In this document: piece after piece, positions 34,404 through 43,343 of the stretch
How positions within the stretch are numbered: position 1 is the first letter of the stretch
Layout: the number at the start of each line of letters is the position of its first letter
NCBI GenBank assembly: GCA_023412195.1
Contig: JAEYNZ010000070.1
Span: forward strand, 1-64,000
DNA from: Bacteroidota bacterium
GTDB lineage: Bacteria > Bacteroidota > Bacteroidia > Bacteroidales > Prolixibacteraceae
DNA length: 64,000 nt
Reading direction: 5' to 3'
Notes under the pieces: generated by a model
Databases searched by the model: none
What the model saw: only the letters and a program-made list of their open reading frames with translations
What the model was told of the DNA's origin: nothing
Made by a program: the position numbers and the translations under genes

Positions 34404-35201
34404 TCAATTGAGCTGTACAACGACTGTAACCGGCAGATGATCAGAAAGGTTCTGGCGTGGTGTTGCCGCCTCCATTATTTTCCAGGCAGCGGCAGGATAA
34501 CAGAAGATATAGTCGATTTTCGACCGGGGATCATGGGATGGGGAGGTGAAATCGTCGCTGCAGGCCTGAAGGTAATCCTTCATTCCATTTTTAATTTCGG
34601 GGGAATCGGGCCGGGCATTAAAATCACCTGCAATGATGAGCGGCAGCCTGTTACTTTTCAGCACCTCATCCAGGGCCTGAACCTGAATGATACGTACGGC
34701 AGATGTGGAGTGGTCGAGATGGGTGCAGGCAAAGGTGAAAGCTCTTCCACCAGGGAGTTCCACGTCAGCCAGCAATACAGCGCGCTGTTCATTTGAGCCT
34801 TCAGGTATGGGCAGCATGACTTTTCGTGTCTGCTCAAAAGGATATTTTGAAAGAATACCTATGCCGTAATATCCTCCGGAAAAGTCGATGGTGCGGGCAT
34901 AGGCGGTGAGCATCCCGGTGCGAAAGCCCAGTTCTGTGATGAAATCCTTTCCGTTCTGGTGGGGCGCCATGCTGCGGTTTGTCCTGACGTCTACCTCCTG
35001 CAGGGCCACCACATCGGGGTTTTCACTGAGAATATATTCTGCAAGTTGTTCAAGTGAAGCCAGTTCACCAAATCGGAGGTTGTAACAAAGCACGTTCAGG
35101 GTATACCCGTTATTTTCCTTTTCCTGGCCGGTGACAACCACAGGCAATACCAGCAGCATTAATACCAGCAATTTCAATAATGAGGAACTTTTCCCTAACA
35201 T
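34404..35201 (-). CDS. Secreted endonuclease/exonuclease/phosphatase-family protein
   Basis: 265 residues with an N-terminal signal peptide (LLKLLVLMLLVLPVVV). EEP fold motifs in order: LNVLCYNLRFG (Asn), VVALQEVDVRTNR (metal Glu), YYGIGILSKYP, GDFNARPDSPE (Asp/Asn), DPRSKIDYIF and the terminal SDHLPVTVVV (catalytic His). Hydrolyses phosphodiesters or phosphomonoesters outside the cytoplasm: a nuclease, sphingomyelinase-like or phosphatase activity cannot be separated by these motifs. lipB is upstream on the same strand with 77 bp between. Confidence 0.88.
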   Translation of the reverse strand: MLGKSSSLLKLLVLMLLVLPVVVTGQEKENNGYTLNVLCYNLRFGELASLEQLAEYILSENPDVVALQEVDVRTNRSMAPHQNGKDFITELGFRTGMLTAYARTIDFSGGYYGIGILSKYPFEQTRKVMLPIPEGSNEQRAVLLADVELPGGRAFTFACTHLDHSTSAVRIIQVQALDEVLKSNRLPLIIAGDFNARPDSPEIKNGMKDYLQACSDDFTSPSHDPRSKIDYIFCYPAAAWKIMEAATPRQNLSDHLPVTVVVQLN

Positions 35202-35278
35202 AACTTTAATTCTTAGGCATTTATGAATTGTACTTCCGGTTTTTCGGGAAGGATAGCTGACAATATGGAAGAAAAATT

Positions 35279-35944
35279 CTAATAAAGGGCATTGAATTTA
35301 GACTTCAGGATATCCTTCACCTCCGCCATATCTGTTTCCCTGCCGAGCTCCTGACTGATGGAAGTCACCCCGAAGGTCAGTCCGCACGGATTGATGTAGC
35401 TGAAATACCGCATGTCGGTATTCACGTTCAGCGCAAAGCCATGCATGGTGACAAAGCGGCTTACGCGGACACCTATGGCACAGATTTTCCGTGCACGCGA
35501 TGGATGCATAGCATCGAGCCATACACCGGTAGCCCCTAACTTGCGGCTGCCCTTCAGGCCATATTCACCAATGGTGGCAATAATGGCATCTTCCATCTTT
35601 TCAATATACTCCCGAACCCCGATTTTAAAATATTCCAGGTCGATGATGGGATAGCCAACCAGCTGGCCCGGGCCATGATAGGTAATGTCGCCTCCCCTGT
35701 TGATCTTATAAAAGGTGGCATCAATTTTTTTCAGGAGGTCGCCATGTGCAAGCAGGTTATGCTCATCGCCGCTCTTGCCGAGCGTATACACATGCGGATG
35801 CTCAACCAGCAAAAAATGATTAATTGCGGAAGGATTGCGTGTTTCCCTTTTATCCGCTATGATTTCAGACAGCAGCTCCTCCTGCATGTCCCAGCACTCT
35901 TTATAATCTTTTAAGCCTACATCGGTATATTTAAAGGTTGCCAT
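35279..35944 (-). CDS. lipB: Octanoyl-[ACP]:protein N-octanoyltransferase
   Basis: Transfers octanoyl from acyl carrier protein to lipoyl domains, the first step of lipoate synthesis, which LipA (400 bp away, same strand) completes. 221 residues. The motif RGGDITYHGPGQLVGYP, the catalytic Lys in the RKICAIGVRVSRFVTMHGFALNV stretch and the catalytic Cys in NPCGL are present. Organised with lipA but separated by a small antitoxin-like gene. Confidence 0.95.
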   Translation of the reverse strand: MATFKYTDVGLKDYKECWDMQEELLSEIIADKRETRNPSAINHFLLVEHPHVYTLGKSGDEHNLLAHGDLLKKIDATFYKINRGGDITYHGPGQLVGYPIIDLEYFKIGVREYIEKMEDAIIATIGEYGLKGSRKLGATGVWLDAMHPSRARKICAIGVRVSRFVTMHGFALNVNTDMRYFSYINPCGLTFGVTSISQELGRETDMAEVKDILKSKFNALY

Positions 35945-36014
35945 GACGTTGGAAACTTATATTTAATATTTTCATTATGATTACAGGTTTTCTTTTAGTG
36001 GTTTTTTAAACAGG

Positions 36015-36230
36015 CTAACTTTCTTTTTCATCAGATAAGCGTTTCAACCTGTTTTTAATCATTTCCTTACTTAAATTTTCAGTGGTTTTTGTAACATCCA
36101 TCTGTTTTCCCATTGCAATATCTTCAAACTGTTCATCAGTGATTAGCAACGCTTCAGCTCCCAGTTCGTTGGCGAGCTTTAACATCATATGGATGTTTTT
36201 CTTTCCGGTTTTGATAACAATTGCTCCCAT
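36015..36230 (-). CDS. Small antitoxin-like protein
   Basis: 71 residues from the ATG of GAIVIKTGKK. An N-terminal strand-helix (KKNIHMMLKLANELGAEALLI) is followed by DEQFEDIAMGKQMD and a charged helical tail (LSKEMIKNRLKRLSDEKES). This pattern (short alpha/beta start, 'DEQ-ED-A-G--M' and a lysine-rich end) resembles orphan antitoxins of the phylum that normally pair with a RelE-like toxin, but no toxin gene is adjacent. It lies between lipB and lipA on the same strand. The upstream ATGs at 36248 and 36236 are possible, but a TAnnTTTG box lies between them and 36230. Confidence 0.6.
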   Translation of the reverse strand: MGAIVIKTGKKNIHMMLKLANELGAEALLITDEQFEDIAMGKQMDVTKTTENLSKEMIKNRLKRLSDEKES

Positions 36231-36236
36231 AATCAT

Positions 36237-36244
36237 CAAAATTA
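36237..36244 (-). promoter_or_regulatory. -7 box TAATTTTG before the small antitoxin-like gene
   Basis: Minus-strand TAnnTTTG ending 6 nt before the ATG at 36230; if used, the transcript would be leaderless or nearly so. Confidence 0.35.
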
Positions 36245-36321
36245 ACAAATCCAGGGGAAGTATCTTATTTTCTGATACAGTAAAAAAGACGGAACAGCTT
36301 GCTGCAAATCTTAATAAAGGA

Positions 36322-37185
36322 TTACGCTTTCACATGCTCCTCTGCCCTGTACGAACTTCTTACAAGCGGTGAACTTTCCACGAATTTAAATCCTTTGGCG
36401 AGTCCAATCTTGCGGTATTCAGCAAACTGTTCCGGAGTTATATATTCCACAACAGGCATATGGGTGGCAGTGGGTGCCAGGTATTGCCCGATTGTCATCA
36501 CCTTGCAGCCTGCTTCCAGAAGGTCGTCCATTGTTTGCAGCACCTCTTCGGGGGTTTCTCCAAGTCCCAGCATGATGCCCGATTTGGCAATCTTATAGTT
36601 TTGAGAAATGTATCTGACTACATCAAGGCTGCGCCTGTATTTTGAGGCGAACCTGACGAAGGGAGTCAGCCGTTCAACGGTTTCCAGGTTATGGGATATC
36701 ACATCAGGTCCGGCATCAATGACCTGCTGTATCAGTTCAGTTTTCCCCCTGAAGTCGGGGATCAGTACCTCTATACGTGTGTCAGGGTTTACCCTTTTCA
36801 CTTCAGTAATGGTACGTGCCCAGATTTCAGCGCCCTGGTCGTCGAGGTCATCGCGGTCGACCGAAGTAATAACGCAATGCTTCACCCCCATTACACGCAC
36901 TGATTCCGCTAATTTTTCAGGTTCCTTCAGGTCAGGGGCCAGGGGTTTGCCGCTTTTCACGGCGCAGAACTTGCACCTGCGGGTACAGATATCTCCCAGG
37001 ATCATGAAAGTGGCTGTGCCACGGCTCCAGCAATCGCCAATGTTGGGGCAGTTTCCGCTGGTGCAGATGGTATGCAGTCCATGCTTTTCAACCAGGTTCT
37101 TGACCATGGAATAGTTTTCCCCTTTGGGCATCTTCATCTTCATCCACTTCGGCAGCCTTTGCCGCTCTTTCAACTCGTGCGCCAT
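36322..37185 (-). CDS. lipA: Lipoyl synthase
   Basis: Radical SAM enzyme inserting two sulfurs into protein-bound octanoyl to give lipoate. 287 residues. Two cluster motifs: the auxiliary cluster in CTSGNCPNIGDC and the radical SAM cluster in CTRRCKFC. The C-terminal Arg-Ser-Ser-Tyr that ligates the auxiliary cluster is present (VRSSYRAEE). Functions with LipB; both are on the same strand with a small gene between, and lipA has its own promoter. Confidence 0.96.
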   Translation of the reverse strand: MAHELKERQRLPKWMKMKMPKGENYSMVKNLVEKHGLHTICTSGNCPNIGDCWSRGTATFMILGDICTRRCKFCAVKSGKPLAPDLKEPEKLAESVRVMGVKHCVITSVDRDDLDDQGAEIWARTITEVKRVNPDTRIEVLIPDFRGKTELIQQVIDAGPDVISHNLETVERLTPFVRFASKYRRSLDVVRYISQNYKIAKSGIMLGLGETPEEVLQTMDDLLEAGCKVMTIGQYLAPTATHMPVVEYITPEQFAEYRKIGLAKGFKFVESSPLVRSSYRAEEHVKA

Positions 37186-37202
37186 AACAAATCAATTTTG
37201 TA

Positions 37203-37210
37203 CAAAAGTA
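37203..37210 (-). promoter_or_regulatory. lipA -7 box TACTTTTG
   Basis: TAnnTTTG on the minus strand, 17 nt before the lipA ATG. Confidence 0.5.
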
Positions 37211-37323
37211 ACCTTAACCTGAATAACTGACAAATTTATGATATAACTGTGCCACTGACATCAGCTTTGAAATTTGTTCTATGTTAAAAATACCTTAAAG
37301 AACCGTATTATGGTTTTACATGT

Positions 37324-37331
37324 TATTTTTG
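37324..37331 (+). promoter_or_regulatory. -7 box TATTTTTG of the TPR gene
   Basis: TAnnTTTG 4 nt before the first ATG (37336) and 19 nt before the next (37351), which favours the later start. Confidence 0.45.
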
Positions 37332-37350
37332 TAATATGATAAAACAGAGT

Positions 37351-39243
37351 ATGAAGTTTATTGTTCCCCTCATCTTCCTGGTCTTTGGCCTGCAGGGCAT
37401 ACAGGCACAGGACCGGCAGAATGATATCCAGACTACAACCAACCTGGCCATAGCCTTTTACAATGCCAGAGATTTTGAAAAGGCAGCTCCGTTGCTGCTT
37501 GAGGCATACAATCTTTCGAAAAACGGATATTATTTCAGGCTATACCTTTCGTCTCTTGTCGAACTTCAGCGGTTTGACGAGGCAGGGGAACAGATTCAGA
37601 AGGAGATAAAAAAGCAGAAGACTCCAAATCCCGAGCTTTATATTCACTGGGGTTACTTGCTAAAGGCGGGCAGGAACCATGATGAATCACAAAAGAAATA
37701 CGAACAGGCGATTGAATCCATACCTGCCAATATGGGTAATTACCTGAATGTTGCAAATACATTCCAGCAGTGGCAGGAGTACGAGTGGGCAAAAAAGGTT
37801 TACCTGAAAGGCCGGGAGGTATTTCCAGGAGAACAATTCAGCTATGAGCTGGCCAGAATGAACCTTTACCTGCGCAATTTTGATGAGATGATGGAAGAGT
37901 ACCTAAACCTTGTACGGCAGGATGCAGGTCAGCTCAAGCGGGTGGAAAGTGCACTTGCATCCGCCATGCAGATCGATGTTGACAATGGATTACGCAGCAA
38001 TTTCAGGGCTCAGGTGCTGAAACGGATCCAGGCCGAACCCAATGTGATTGCCTACAACCGGCTGCTCATCTGGTTCTTTCTCCAAGAAAAACAGTTTGCA
38101 GGGGCATTAAGGCAATCCATTGCCCTCGACCGGAGAACCGGCGAAGAAGATACCCAGATATTCCAGCTGGGCCAGATGGCGCTCAACAACAAAATGTACG
38201 ATGATGCGGAAAGAGCCTATGGGTATATCACTCAAAAGGGTGAAAGCAATCCTTTATATATTCCTGCCTTCGTTCAGAACCTTCATGCCTCTTACCTCCG
38301 CTTTACCACAGGTGGTGCAGAAGCACAGACCGACGGCAGGCAGCTTTCTGAAAAATTCAGCAGCGGACTTGAGATGCTGGGCTTTCATTCAGGAACATTG
38401 GCGCTGATAAACGATTATGCCCACCTGCTTGCATTTTACCTGAACGAAATTGAAAGCGCAATAGCAGTGCTGGAAAAAGGACTTGAAATACAACGGCTTA
38501 AACCCGAAGAAGCGGGAATGCTGAAAACTGAAATGGCTGATATTTATGTTTATGCAGGTGACCCATGGGAAGCCACCCTGCTCTATTCGCAGGTTATCGA
38601 TGCCAACAAAACCAATTCGCTGGGCGACGAGGTAAAACTGAAAAAGGCAAGGCTGGGATATTATATGGGCAACTTCAGCTGGGCCAAAGCTCAGCTTGAT
38701 GTGCTGAAGGCAAGTACATCAAAGCTTACAGCCAATGATGCCATGGAACTTTCGATGCTGATCGGCAACAACCTCAACCTCGATACATCTGCTGTTCCGT
38801 TGCAGATGTTTGCCCGTGCCGACCTGCTGTTCTTCCGGAATAAGGAAGCAGAAGCGCTGGCCACGCTGGATTCCATAGCTGAATTGTTTCCATACCATTC
38901 CCTGTCGGACAATATTTTATACAGAAAAGCCCTTGTAGAAACCGACCGGAATAATTTTGAGGTTGCAGCTGAATACCTTCAGGAAATAACGGATAATTAC
39001 AGGTTCGGGCTTCTGGCCGATGATGCCTTATATATGCTTGCTGAATTGTACAATTACCAGCTTGGCGACAAGGAGAAAGCAAAAGAGCTATACAGGGAAA
39101 TGCTAACGCGGCACCCGGGAAGTGTTTTCACAGAAGAATCACGCGGGAAGTTCAGGGAGCTGCGGCAGGTATATCCCGATGTACTGAAAGATCCGCAGCA
39201 GGAGATCATCATTCAGGACAGCATTCCGGATGAATTCAACTAA
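37351..39243 (+). CDS. Exported tetratricopeptide-repeat protein
   Basis: 630 residues from the ATG of KFIVPLIFLVFG, giving a clean signal peptide ending near IQAQ; an ATG 15 bp upstream would add five residues but sits too close to the -7 box. The mature protein is a chain of TPR helices (e.g. AFYNARDFEKAAPLLLEAY, LYIHWGYLLKAGRNHDESQKKYEQA, ALYMLAELYNYQLGDKEKAKELYREML). Such scaffolds bind peptides or partners in the periplasm or outer membrane; no partner is indicated. Its last codons overlap the start of the EamA transporter gene by 14 bp, so the two are translationally linked. Confidence 0.85.
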   Translation: MKFIVPLIFLVFGLQGIQAQDRQNDIQTTTNLAIAFYNARDFEKAAPLLLEAYNLSKNGYYFRLYLSSLVELQRFDEAGEQIQKEIKKQKTPNPELYIHWGYLLKAGRNHDESQKKYEQAIESIPANMGNYLNVANTFQQWQEYEWAKKVYLKGREVFPGEQFSYELARMNLYLRNFDEMMEEYLNLVRQDAGQLKRVESALASAMQIDVDNGLRSNFRAQVLKRIQAEPNVIAYNRLLIWFFLQEKQFAGALRQSIALDRRTGEEDTQIFQLGQMALNNKMYDDAERAYGYITQKGESNPLYIPAFVQNLHASYLRFTTGGAEAQTDGRQLSEKFSSGLEMLGFHSGTLALINDYAHLLAFYLNEIESAIAVLEKGLEIQRLKPEEAGMLKTEMADIYVYAGDPWEATLLYSQVIDANKTNSLGDEVKLKKARLGYYMGNFSWAKAQLDVLKASTSKLTANDAMELSMLIGNNLNLDTSAVPLQMFARADLLFFRNKEAEALATLDSIAELFPYHSLSDNILYRKALVETDRNNFEVAAEYLQEITDNYRFGLLADDALYMLAELYNYQLGDKEKAKELYREMLTRHPGSVFTEESRGKFRELRQVYPDVLKDPQQEIIIQDSIPDEFN

Positions 39244-40132
39244 AAAGTCGTACCTGTATGCCGGATTTGCAGTGGCCATGTGGGCAACAGTGGCTACAGC
39301 CTTTAAGCTTGGACTGGCAGAACTAAGCGCCCTCCAGCTTATATTTTATGCTTCGGTTACCACCGTGGTGGTGCTTTTTGTCATTTTGCTGATGCAGGGA
39401 AAACTTCCCCGGCTGGCACAGCAGTCGCGGAACCAGTGGCTGTACTCCATGTTCCTGGGAGCATTCAATCCCGTGTTTTATTACCTGGTCCTGCTTAAAG
39501 CCTATTCATTACTGCCCGCACAGCTTGCACAGCCCCTGAATATGGTATGGCCTATAGTTCTGTCGCTGCTTTCGGTGCCGCTCCTGGGACAGAAAATAGG
39601 AAAATGGAGCATTGTTGGTTTGTTTGTCAGCTTTATTGGGGTGATCTTCATTTCATCGCAGGGAGGACTGGACGGCTTCAGGAATACAAGTCTTACAGGA
39701 GTGCTGCTGGCGTTGGGAAGCTCAGTGTTCTGGTCGCTGTACTGGATCCTGAATGCCCGCGACAACCGGGATGCCGTGGTAAAGCTTTTCCTCAATTTTT
39801 TGTTCGGACTGGTGTTCCTGACAATTGGCATGTACCTGTTCTCCGACTTCAGGGTTCCTGTAGGAACAGGATTTTTTGCAGCCATCTATGTTGGCCTGTT
39901 TGAAGTGGGCATCACCTATGTGTTCTGGATGAAGGCCATGCAGTTGAGTACCAACAACGCCCGTATAGGAAACCTTGTTTTTCTGACACCTTTTCTTTCG
40001 CTGATCTTTATCCGGTTTATTTTAAAAGAAACACTGTTTGCAACCACCTTTATGGGTCTGGCTTTCATTGTTGCAGGGATATTTGTACAGCAGTTCGACA
40101 GAAAGAAGGTGGTGGTGAGGGGAAAAAGTTGA
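39230..40132 (+). CDS. EamA-family (DMT) transporter
   Basis: 300 residues, ten predicted transmembrane helices with two internally similar EamA halves (AVAMWATVATAFKLGLAE... and SSVFWSLYWILNARDN...). Members export amino acids, metabolites or nucleotide-like drugs across the inner membrane; the substrate is not determinable. The start overlaps the TPR gene by 14 bp. The downstream gap of 263 bp has no gene; it contains a palindromic 'attaaggaccttaaggtc' fragment similar to the dispersed repeat tails. Confidence 0.85.
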   Translation: MNSTKKSYLYAGFAVAMWATVATAFKLGLAELSALQLIFYASVTTVVVLFVILLMQGKLPRLAQQSRNQWLYSMFLGAFNPVFYYLVLLKAYSLLPAQLAQPLNMVWPIVLSLLSVPLLGQKIGKWSIVGLFVSFIGVIFISSQGGLDGFRNTSLTGVLLALGSSVFWSLYWILNARDNRDAVVKLFLNFLFGLVFLTIGMYLFSDFRVPVGTGFFAAIYVGLFEVGITYVFWMKAMQLSTNNARIGNLVFLTPFLSLIFIRFILKETLFATTFMGLAFIVAGIFVQQFDRKKVVVRGKS

Positions 40133-40395
40133 TTTAATTAATGTACAGTTTTCTTTGTTATTCTGAGGCAGATTAATCTGAGAACTTTAATGACATTAAG
40201 GACCTTAAGGTCGAAGGCAGGATAAAGATTTAAGCTGCTGGTAAGAAGATTTGGCCAAAGCGTGAAATGAGAAGTGCAAACTGTGAACCGATATTCTTAA
40301 TAATTCATATGCATACTGATTTCATCCTATTATTTTTAGAATGCTTAATTAAATATTACACCATCAATTTTTTGTATTTTTACCAAAAATAAAGT

Positions 40396-40623
40396 ATGAC
40401 ATTTGAAAAAACATATACAATTCCAAAAGATCACAGATTAATCATTCAGTTACCTGAAAGATTTAAATCAAGAAAACAAGTGAAAGTTATCATAGAAGAT
40501 ATAGATGATAACCGGATTGAAAAAATTAATTTGCTTAAAAAGGCTGCTCAGGACCCATTATTTCTGTCAGATATAAATGAGACAATGGATGATTTCAAGG
40601 ATTCTGATAATGACCTGAAATGA
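40396..40623 (+). CDS. Antitoxin of a MazEF/PemIK-type pair
   Basis: 75 residues. The N-terminal beta strand-rich part (FEKTYTIPKDHRLIIQLPERF, KQVKVIIED) could be a small DNA-binding fold and the C-terminal tail (DPLFLSDINETMDDF) matches the acidic toxin-wrapping tails of type II antitoxins. The stop overlaps the toxin ATG by 4 bp (ATGA), which couples production. A TATTTTT-type box with A at the last position precedes it, weak. Low-GC composition compared with nearby housekeeping genes suggests acquisition. Confidence 0.75.
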   Translation: MTFEKTYTIPKDHRLIIQLPERFKSRKQVKVIIEDIDDNRIEKINLLKKAAQDPLFLSDINETMDDFKDSDNDLK

Positions 40624-40985
40624 AATATGCAAAGTGGAGTATTATGAGGGCAAATCTTGATCCTGTTATTGGTTCAGAACAGGGAAAATCAAGACCAGTT
40701 GTCATCATTAGTGAAAATGATATAAATGAAGTACTGAATATTGTTAACATTATTCCCTTGACAACAAGAAAACCAAATCGGGCAATTTATCCAAATGAAA
40801 CATTTTTGACGGGTCAAGAATCTGGACTTGAAAATGATTCTATTGCTCTCTGCCATCAAATAAGGACAATTGATAAAAAAAGATTATCAAAATATTATGG
40901 TGAAATTACAGATAAAACAATACGTGAAAATATTGTAGAAGCTTTATGTTTTCAACTGGGAATAAATTGTATTCCTGGCAACTGA
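40620..40985 (+). CDS. MazF/PemK-family mRNA interferase toxin
   Basis: 121 residues. The family core is present: EQGKSRPVVIIS near residue 20, IIPLTTR and the later HQIRTIDKKRL. These proteins cut single-stranded mRNA at short recognition sequences when the antitoxin is lost. Partner antitoxin directly upstream with a 4-bp overlap. AT-rich codon usage. Sequence specificity unknown. Confidence 0.88.
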   Translation: MKYAKWSIMRANLDPVIGSEQGKSRPVVIISENDINEVLNIVNIIPLTTRKPNRAIYPNETFLTGQESGLENDSIALCHQIRTIDKKRLSKYYGEITDKTIRENIVEALCFQLGINCIPGN

Positions 40986-41182
40986 CACTTACATTTATTT
41001 TGTTTCCTATTAATCGGATAACACAAACATGCACCCTGATTATTTGAAAAATCATTTAGTCTTACTTACTTCCTAAATGTTAAACCCTGTAATCACAATA
41101 AATGTGTTATATGAATAGATTTATTAATTTTAACAACAGGTAGTTGGATATCGATTAAATTCATAAGATAGAACAAATAGAG

Positions 41183-41338
41183 ATGCTAAATACGGAAGAA
41201 GATCAAAATACAATTCAGCCGGTTATTAAAGTAAGAAAAAATTGGGATAAAGCTTTTGAAAAAATGGCCTTATCCGGAGTTGACAATCTTTTGATCGATG
41301 ATATTTTTGAAGATGAAAATCTGGATTCATGGAAATAA
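41183..41338 (+). CDS. Short MazE-tail-like ORF
   Basis: 51 residues (ATG to TAA). The part KVRKNWDKAFEKMALSGVDN followed by LLIDDIFEDENLDSWK resembles the C-terminal toxin-binding tail of MazE/AbrB antitoxins ('GW-AF-M---GDD-LL'), but the N-terminal DNA-binding domain is absent and no remnant of it is readable upstream. It may be a stand-alone antidote-like peptide or a remnant of a lost mazEF. 200 bp downstream of the MazF gene. A hairpin CTGGTGG / CCACCAG (41353-41380) follows. Confidence 0.5.
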   Translation: MLNTEEDQNTIQPVIKVRKNWDKAFEKMALSGVDNLLIDDIFEDENLDSWK

Positions 41339-41487
41339 TACAATAACGATTCCTGGTGGTTAAACTTCATCTTCCACCAGTTCGTGCCCTCGAACTATTT
41401 TTGATTATACCCGCAAATTGCTTTCTCTAAATATTACAGTAATACTATTTTTATCTCCTTTTTTTAGAAAGAACTCCGGTTCCTGAT

Positions 41488-41495
41488 TATTTTTG
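41488..41495 (+). promoter_or_regulatory. Putative -7 box TATTTTTG upstream of ruvC
   Basis: TAnnTTTG 113 nt before the ruvC ATG; it sits in a hairpin-like CCTGA...TCAGG. The leader is unusually long if this is the true promoter. Confidence 0.35.
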
Positions 41496-41608
41496 TCAGG
41501 CGGCCCTGCGTAATCCTGAATGGACTTTCTATATAAGTTAATCAGGTGGCAGGAACTGATAACTTACAATTAGAATTTTCTCAACATTGGAAAAACAGAC
41601 CTATTTAA

Positions 41609-42163
41609 ATGGACCCAAAACCACTTAAGATACTGGGCATCGACCCCGGAACAACCGTTACAGGGTATGGGCTGATTGAAATCCGCAATAAAAAGCCGGT
41701 CATCCTGAATATGGGAACCCTGGTGCCGGCAAAGTTTTCAGACCATTACCAGCGGCTGAAGCACCTTCATGAAAGGTCGCTTCACCTCATTGAAGAGTAC
41801 CGCCCGGATGTGCTTGCCATTGAAGCGCCGTTCTATGGCAAGAACGTGCAGTCGATGCTGAAGCTTGGCCGCGGGCAGGGGGTGATTATGGCAGCTGCCC
41901 TGTTTCATTCGGTTCCGATATGCGAGTATGCTCCGCTGCTTGTTAAGCAATCCATAACGGGTATGGGACGTGCCTCCAAGGAACAGGTTAAATACTTCCT
42001 GCAGAAGGTTTACAACCTTACCGACCTGGACCAGGCGCTCGATGCCACTGATGCCGTGGCCGTTGCCATCTGCCATTTCATTCAGCAGGGGAAACCACAG
42101 AAAAACAAGGAGTTTAAAAACTGGGGCGATTTTGTAAAGAAGAATCCAGGTCGGTTGATGTAG
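41609..42163 (+). CDS. ruvC: Crossover junction endodeoxyribonuclease RuvC
   Basis: Holliday-junction resolvase of homologous recombination that works with RuvAB. 184 residues. The acidic active site is present: Asp in LGIDPGTTVTGYG, Glu in LAIEAPFYGKN, and Asp residues in ALDATDAVAVAICH. The usual ruvA/ruvB neighbours are not in the window. Flanked on both sides by AT-rich accessory genes. Confidence 0.95.
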   Translation: MDPKPLKILGIDPGTTVTGYGLIEIRNKKPVILNMGTLVPAKFSDHYQRLKHLHERSLHLIEEYRPDVLAIEAPFYGKNVQSMLKLGRGQGVIMAAALFHSVPICEYAPLLVKQSITGMGRASKEQVKYFLQKVYNLTDLDQALDATDAVAVAICHFIQQGKPQKNKEFKNWGDFVKKNPGRLM

Positions 42164-42702
42164 ATTCAGTATTGGAAGCTCATAAAGAAAATTATTTAAC
42201 CTTTGATTTATCCTGATTAACCTGAAGAAAATTGTTCTATGGCTTTTCTATCATTTTGCATTCCAGTTATGTCAGATCAAAAGCTGGACAATAATGCATA
42301 AATGATTTATTCACGCTTTTCATTAATTGATGCCAAATAAGCTGGTACTCCTAAAGATTTGTCATCCAACTATTCTGTATGCAATTAATAGCTTATTGTG
42401 AAAGCATGAATCAATAAAGTGACATATGTTTTAAAGCATAATATGAATATTCTATTAAATTTTTAACTAATATAGCATTCAAATACACTACTACTATTAA
42501 CCAAATGTAGGTTATGCGGCCACCTTAATTTTGAAATACAATAGAATTAATTGATACTTTAGCTTATGAACAGGATCATGAGCACTCAGTTAATTTTTCC
42601 ATTAAACCCGGAATGAAAGGAATTAAAAGGTTTTATGAATTTTACAAAAGTTTATTCAGTAAAGTAGAAACTAATCAAATATCAATTTTTAAAAATCTTT
42701 AA
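42164..42702. other. AT-rich intergenic region after ruvC
   Basis: 539 bp. I see no established gene. A frame without an early ATG is open from 42535 to the TAA at 42700-42702, immediately before the next start, and reads like protein (NTIELIDTLAYEQDHEHS...); its only ATG (42613) would give 29 residues. It may be a gene remnant. Confidence 0.45.
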
Positions 42703-43332
42703 ATGAGCAATCACAATTACACCAACAAACAATTTTTGATCGCGATAGTTTTAATGGCTTTAAATTATACTTTAGCCGCACAAACAAATGACAGATCAAC
42801 AAACAGGTATCGTTTTGAAATAGCACTTGATGCTATCCCTTTTTTTAAGGAAACCACATTTGGAGATACCTATATTAAATATTTCAGTTATAAGAATGAT
42901 GAAATAAAAGGGGCTTACAGGTTAAAAATAATTTCTAGTTATAGTTATTTATCACTGCCTGAAAGCGAGTATAAAGAGAAGAATCATTTTAACCACAACC
43001 GGTTGACTCTTGGTTACGAAAAGCATATCAGTTTATTTAATTCTGTTTTTTATTACGGATCTGACCTTTCAGGAAATATAATCAGGCAGAAACATGAACC
43101 TGCTGATCTTAATGATTACAGAAGTTTAAGTCTGGAAATAATTCCTTTCATGGGGGTGAGAAAACAAATCATTGATTTTTTATCATTTTCATTCGAGGCA
43201 GGTTGGCATCATTCAGTACAGTATGAAAAAAAAATGAAAGTTGAACCAGTAAATACAAAGCATTCCAGAATAGTATCATATACGATGAGTTCATCTATAC
43301 CATATGCATTTACAATAAATTACAGATTTTAA
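42703..43332 (+). CDS. Predicted outer-membrane beta-barrel protein
   Basis: 209 residues with a signal peptide (FLIAIVLMALNYTLAAQT). The rest alternates polar and hydrophobic residues in strands (RFEIALDAIPFF, LKIISSYSYLSL, RLTLGYEKHISL, FSFEAGWHHSV) and ends in Phe (FTINYRF), as outer-membrane barrels do. No named family recognised. AT-rich like the next gene, which begins 12 bp downstream; the two probably form a transcription unit. Confidence 0.7.
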   Translation: MSNHNYTNKQFLIAIVLMALNYTLAAQTNDRSTNRYRFEIALDAIPFFKETTFGDTYIKYFSYKNDEIKGAYRLKIISSYSYLSLPESEYKEKNHFNHNRLTLGYEKHISLFNSVFYYGSDLSGNIIRQKHEPADLNDYRSLSLEIIPFMGVRKQIIDFLSFSFEAGWHHSVQYEKKMKVEPVNTKHSRIVSYTMSSSIPYAFTINYRF

Positions 43333-43343
43333 AAAGTTTTATT

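Noticed and set aside
40184..40212. Palindromic 'attaaggaccttaaggtc' fragment as a regulatory operator
   Set aside because: It more likely belongs to the tail of the dispersed repeat seen at 1477-1614 and 26146-26498; no adjacent regulated gene suggests an operator.
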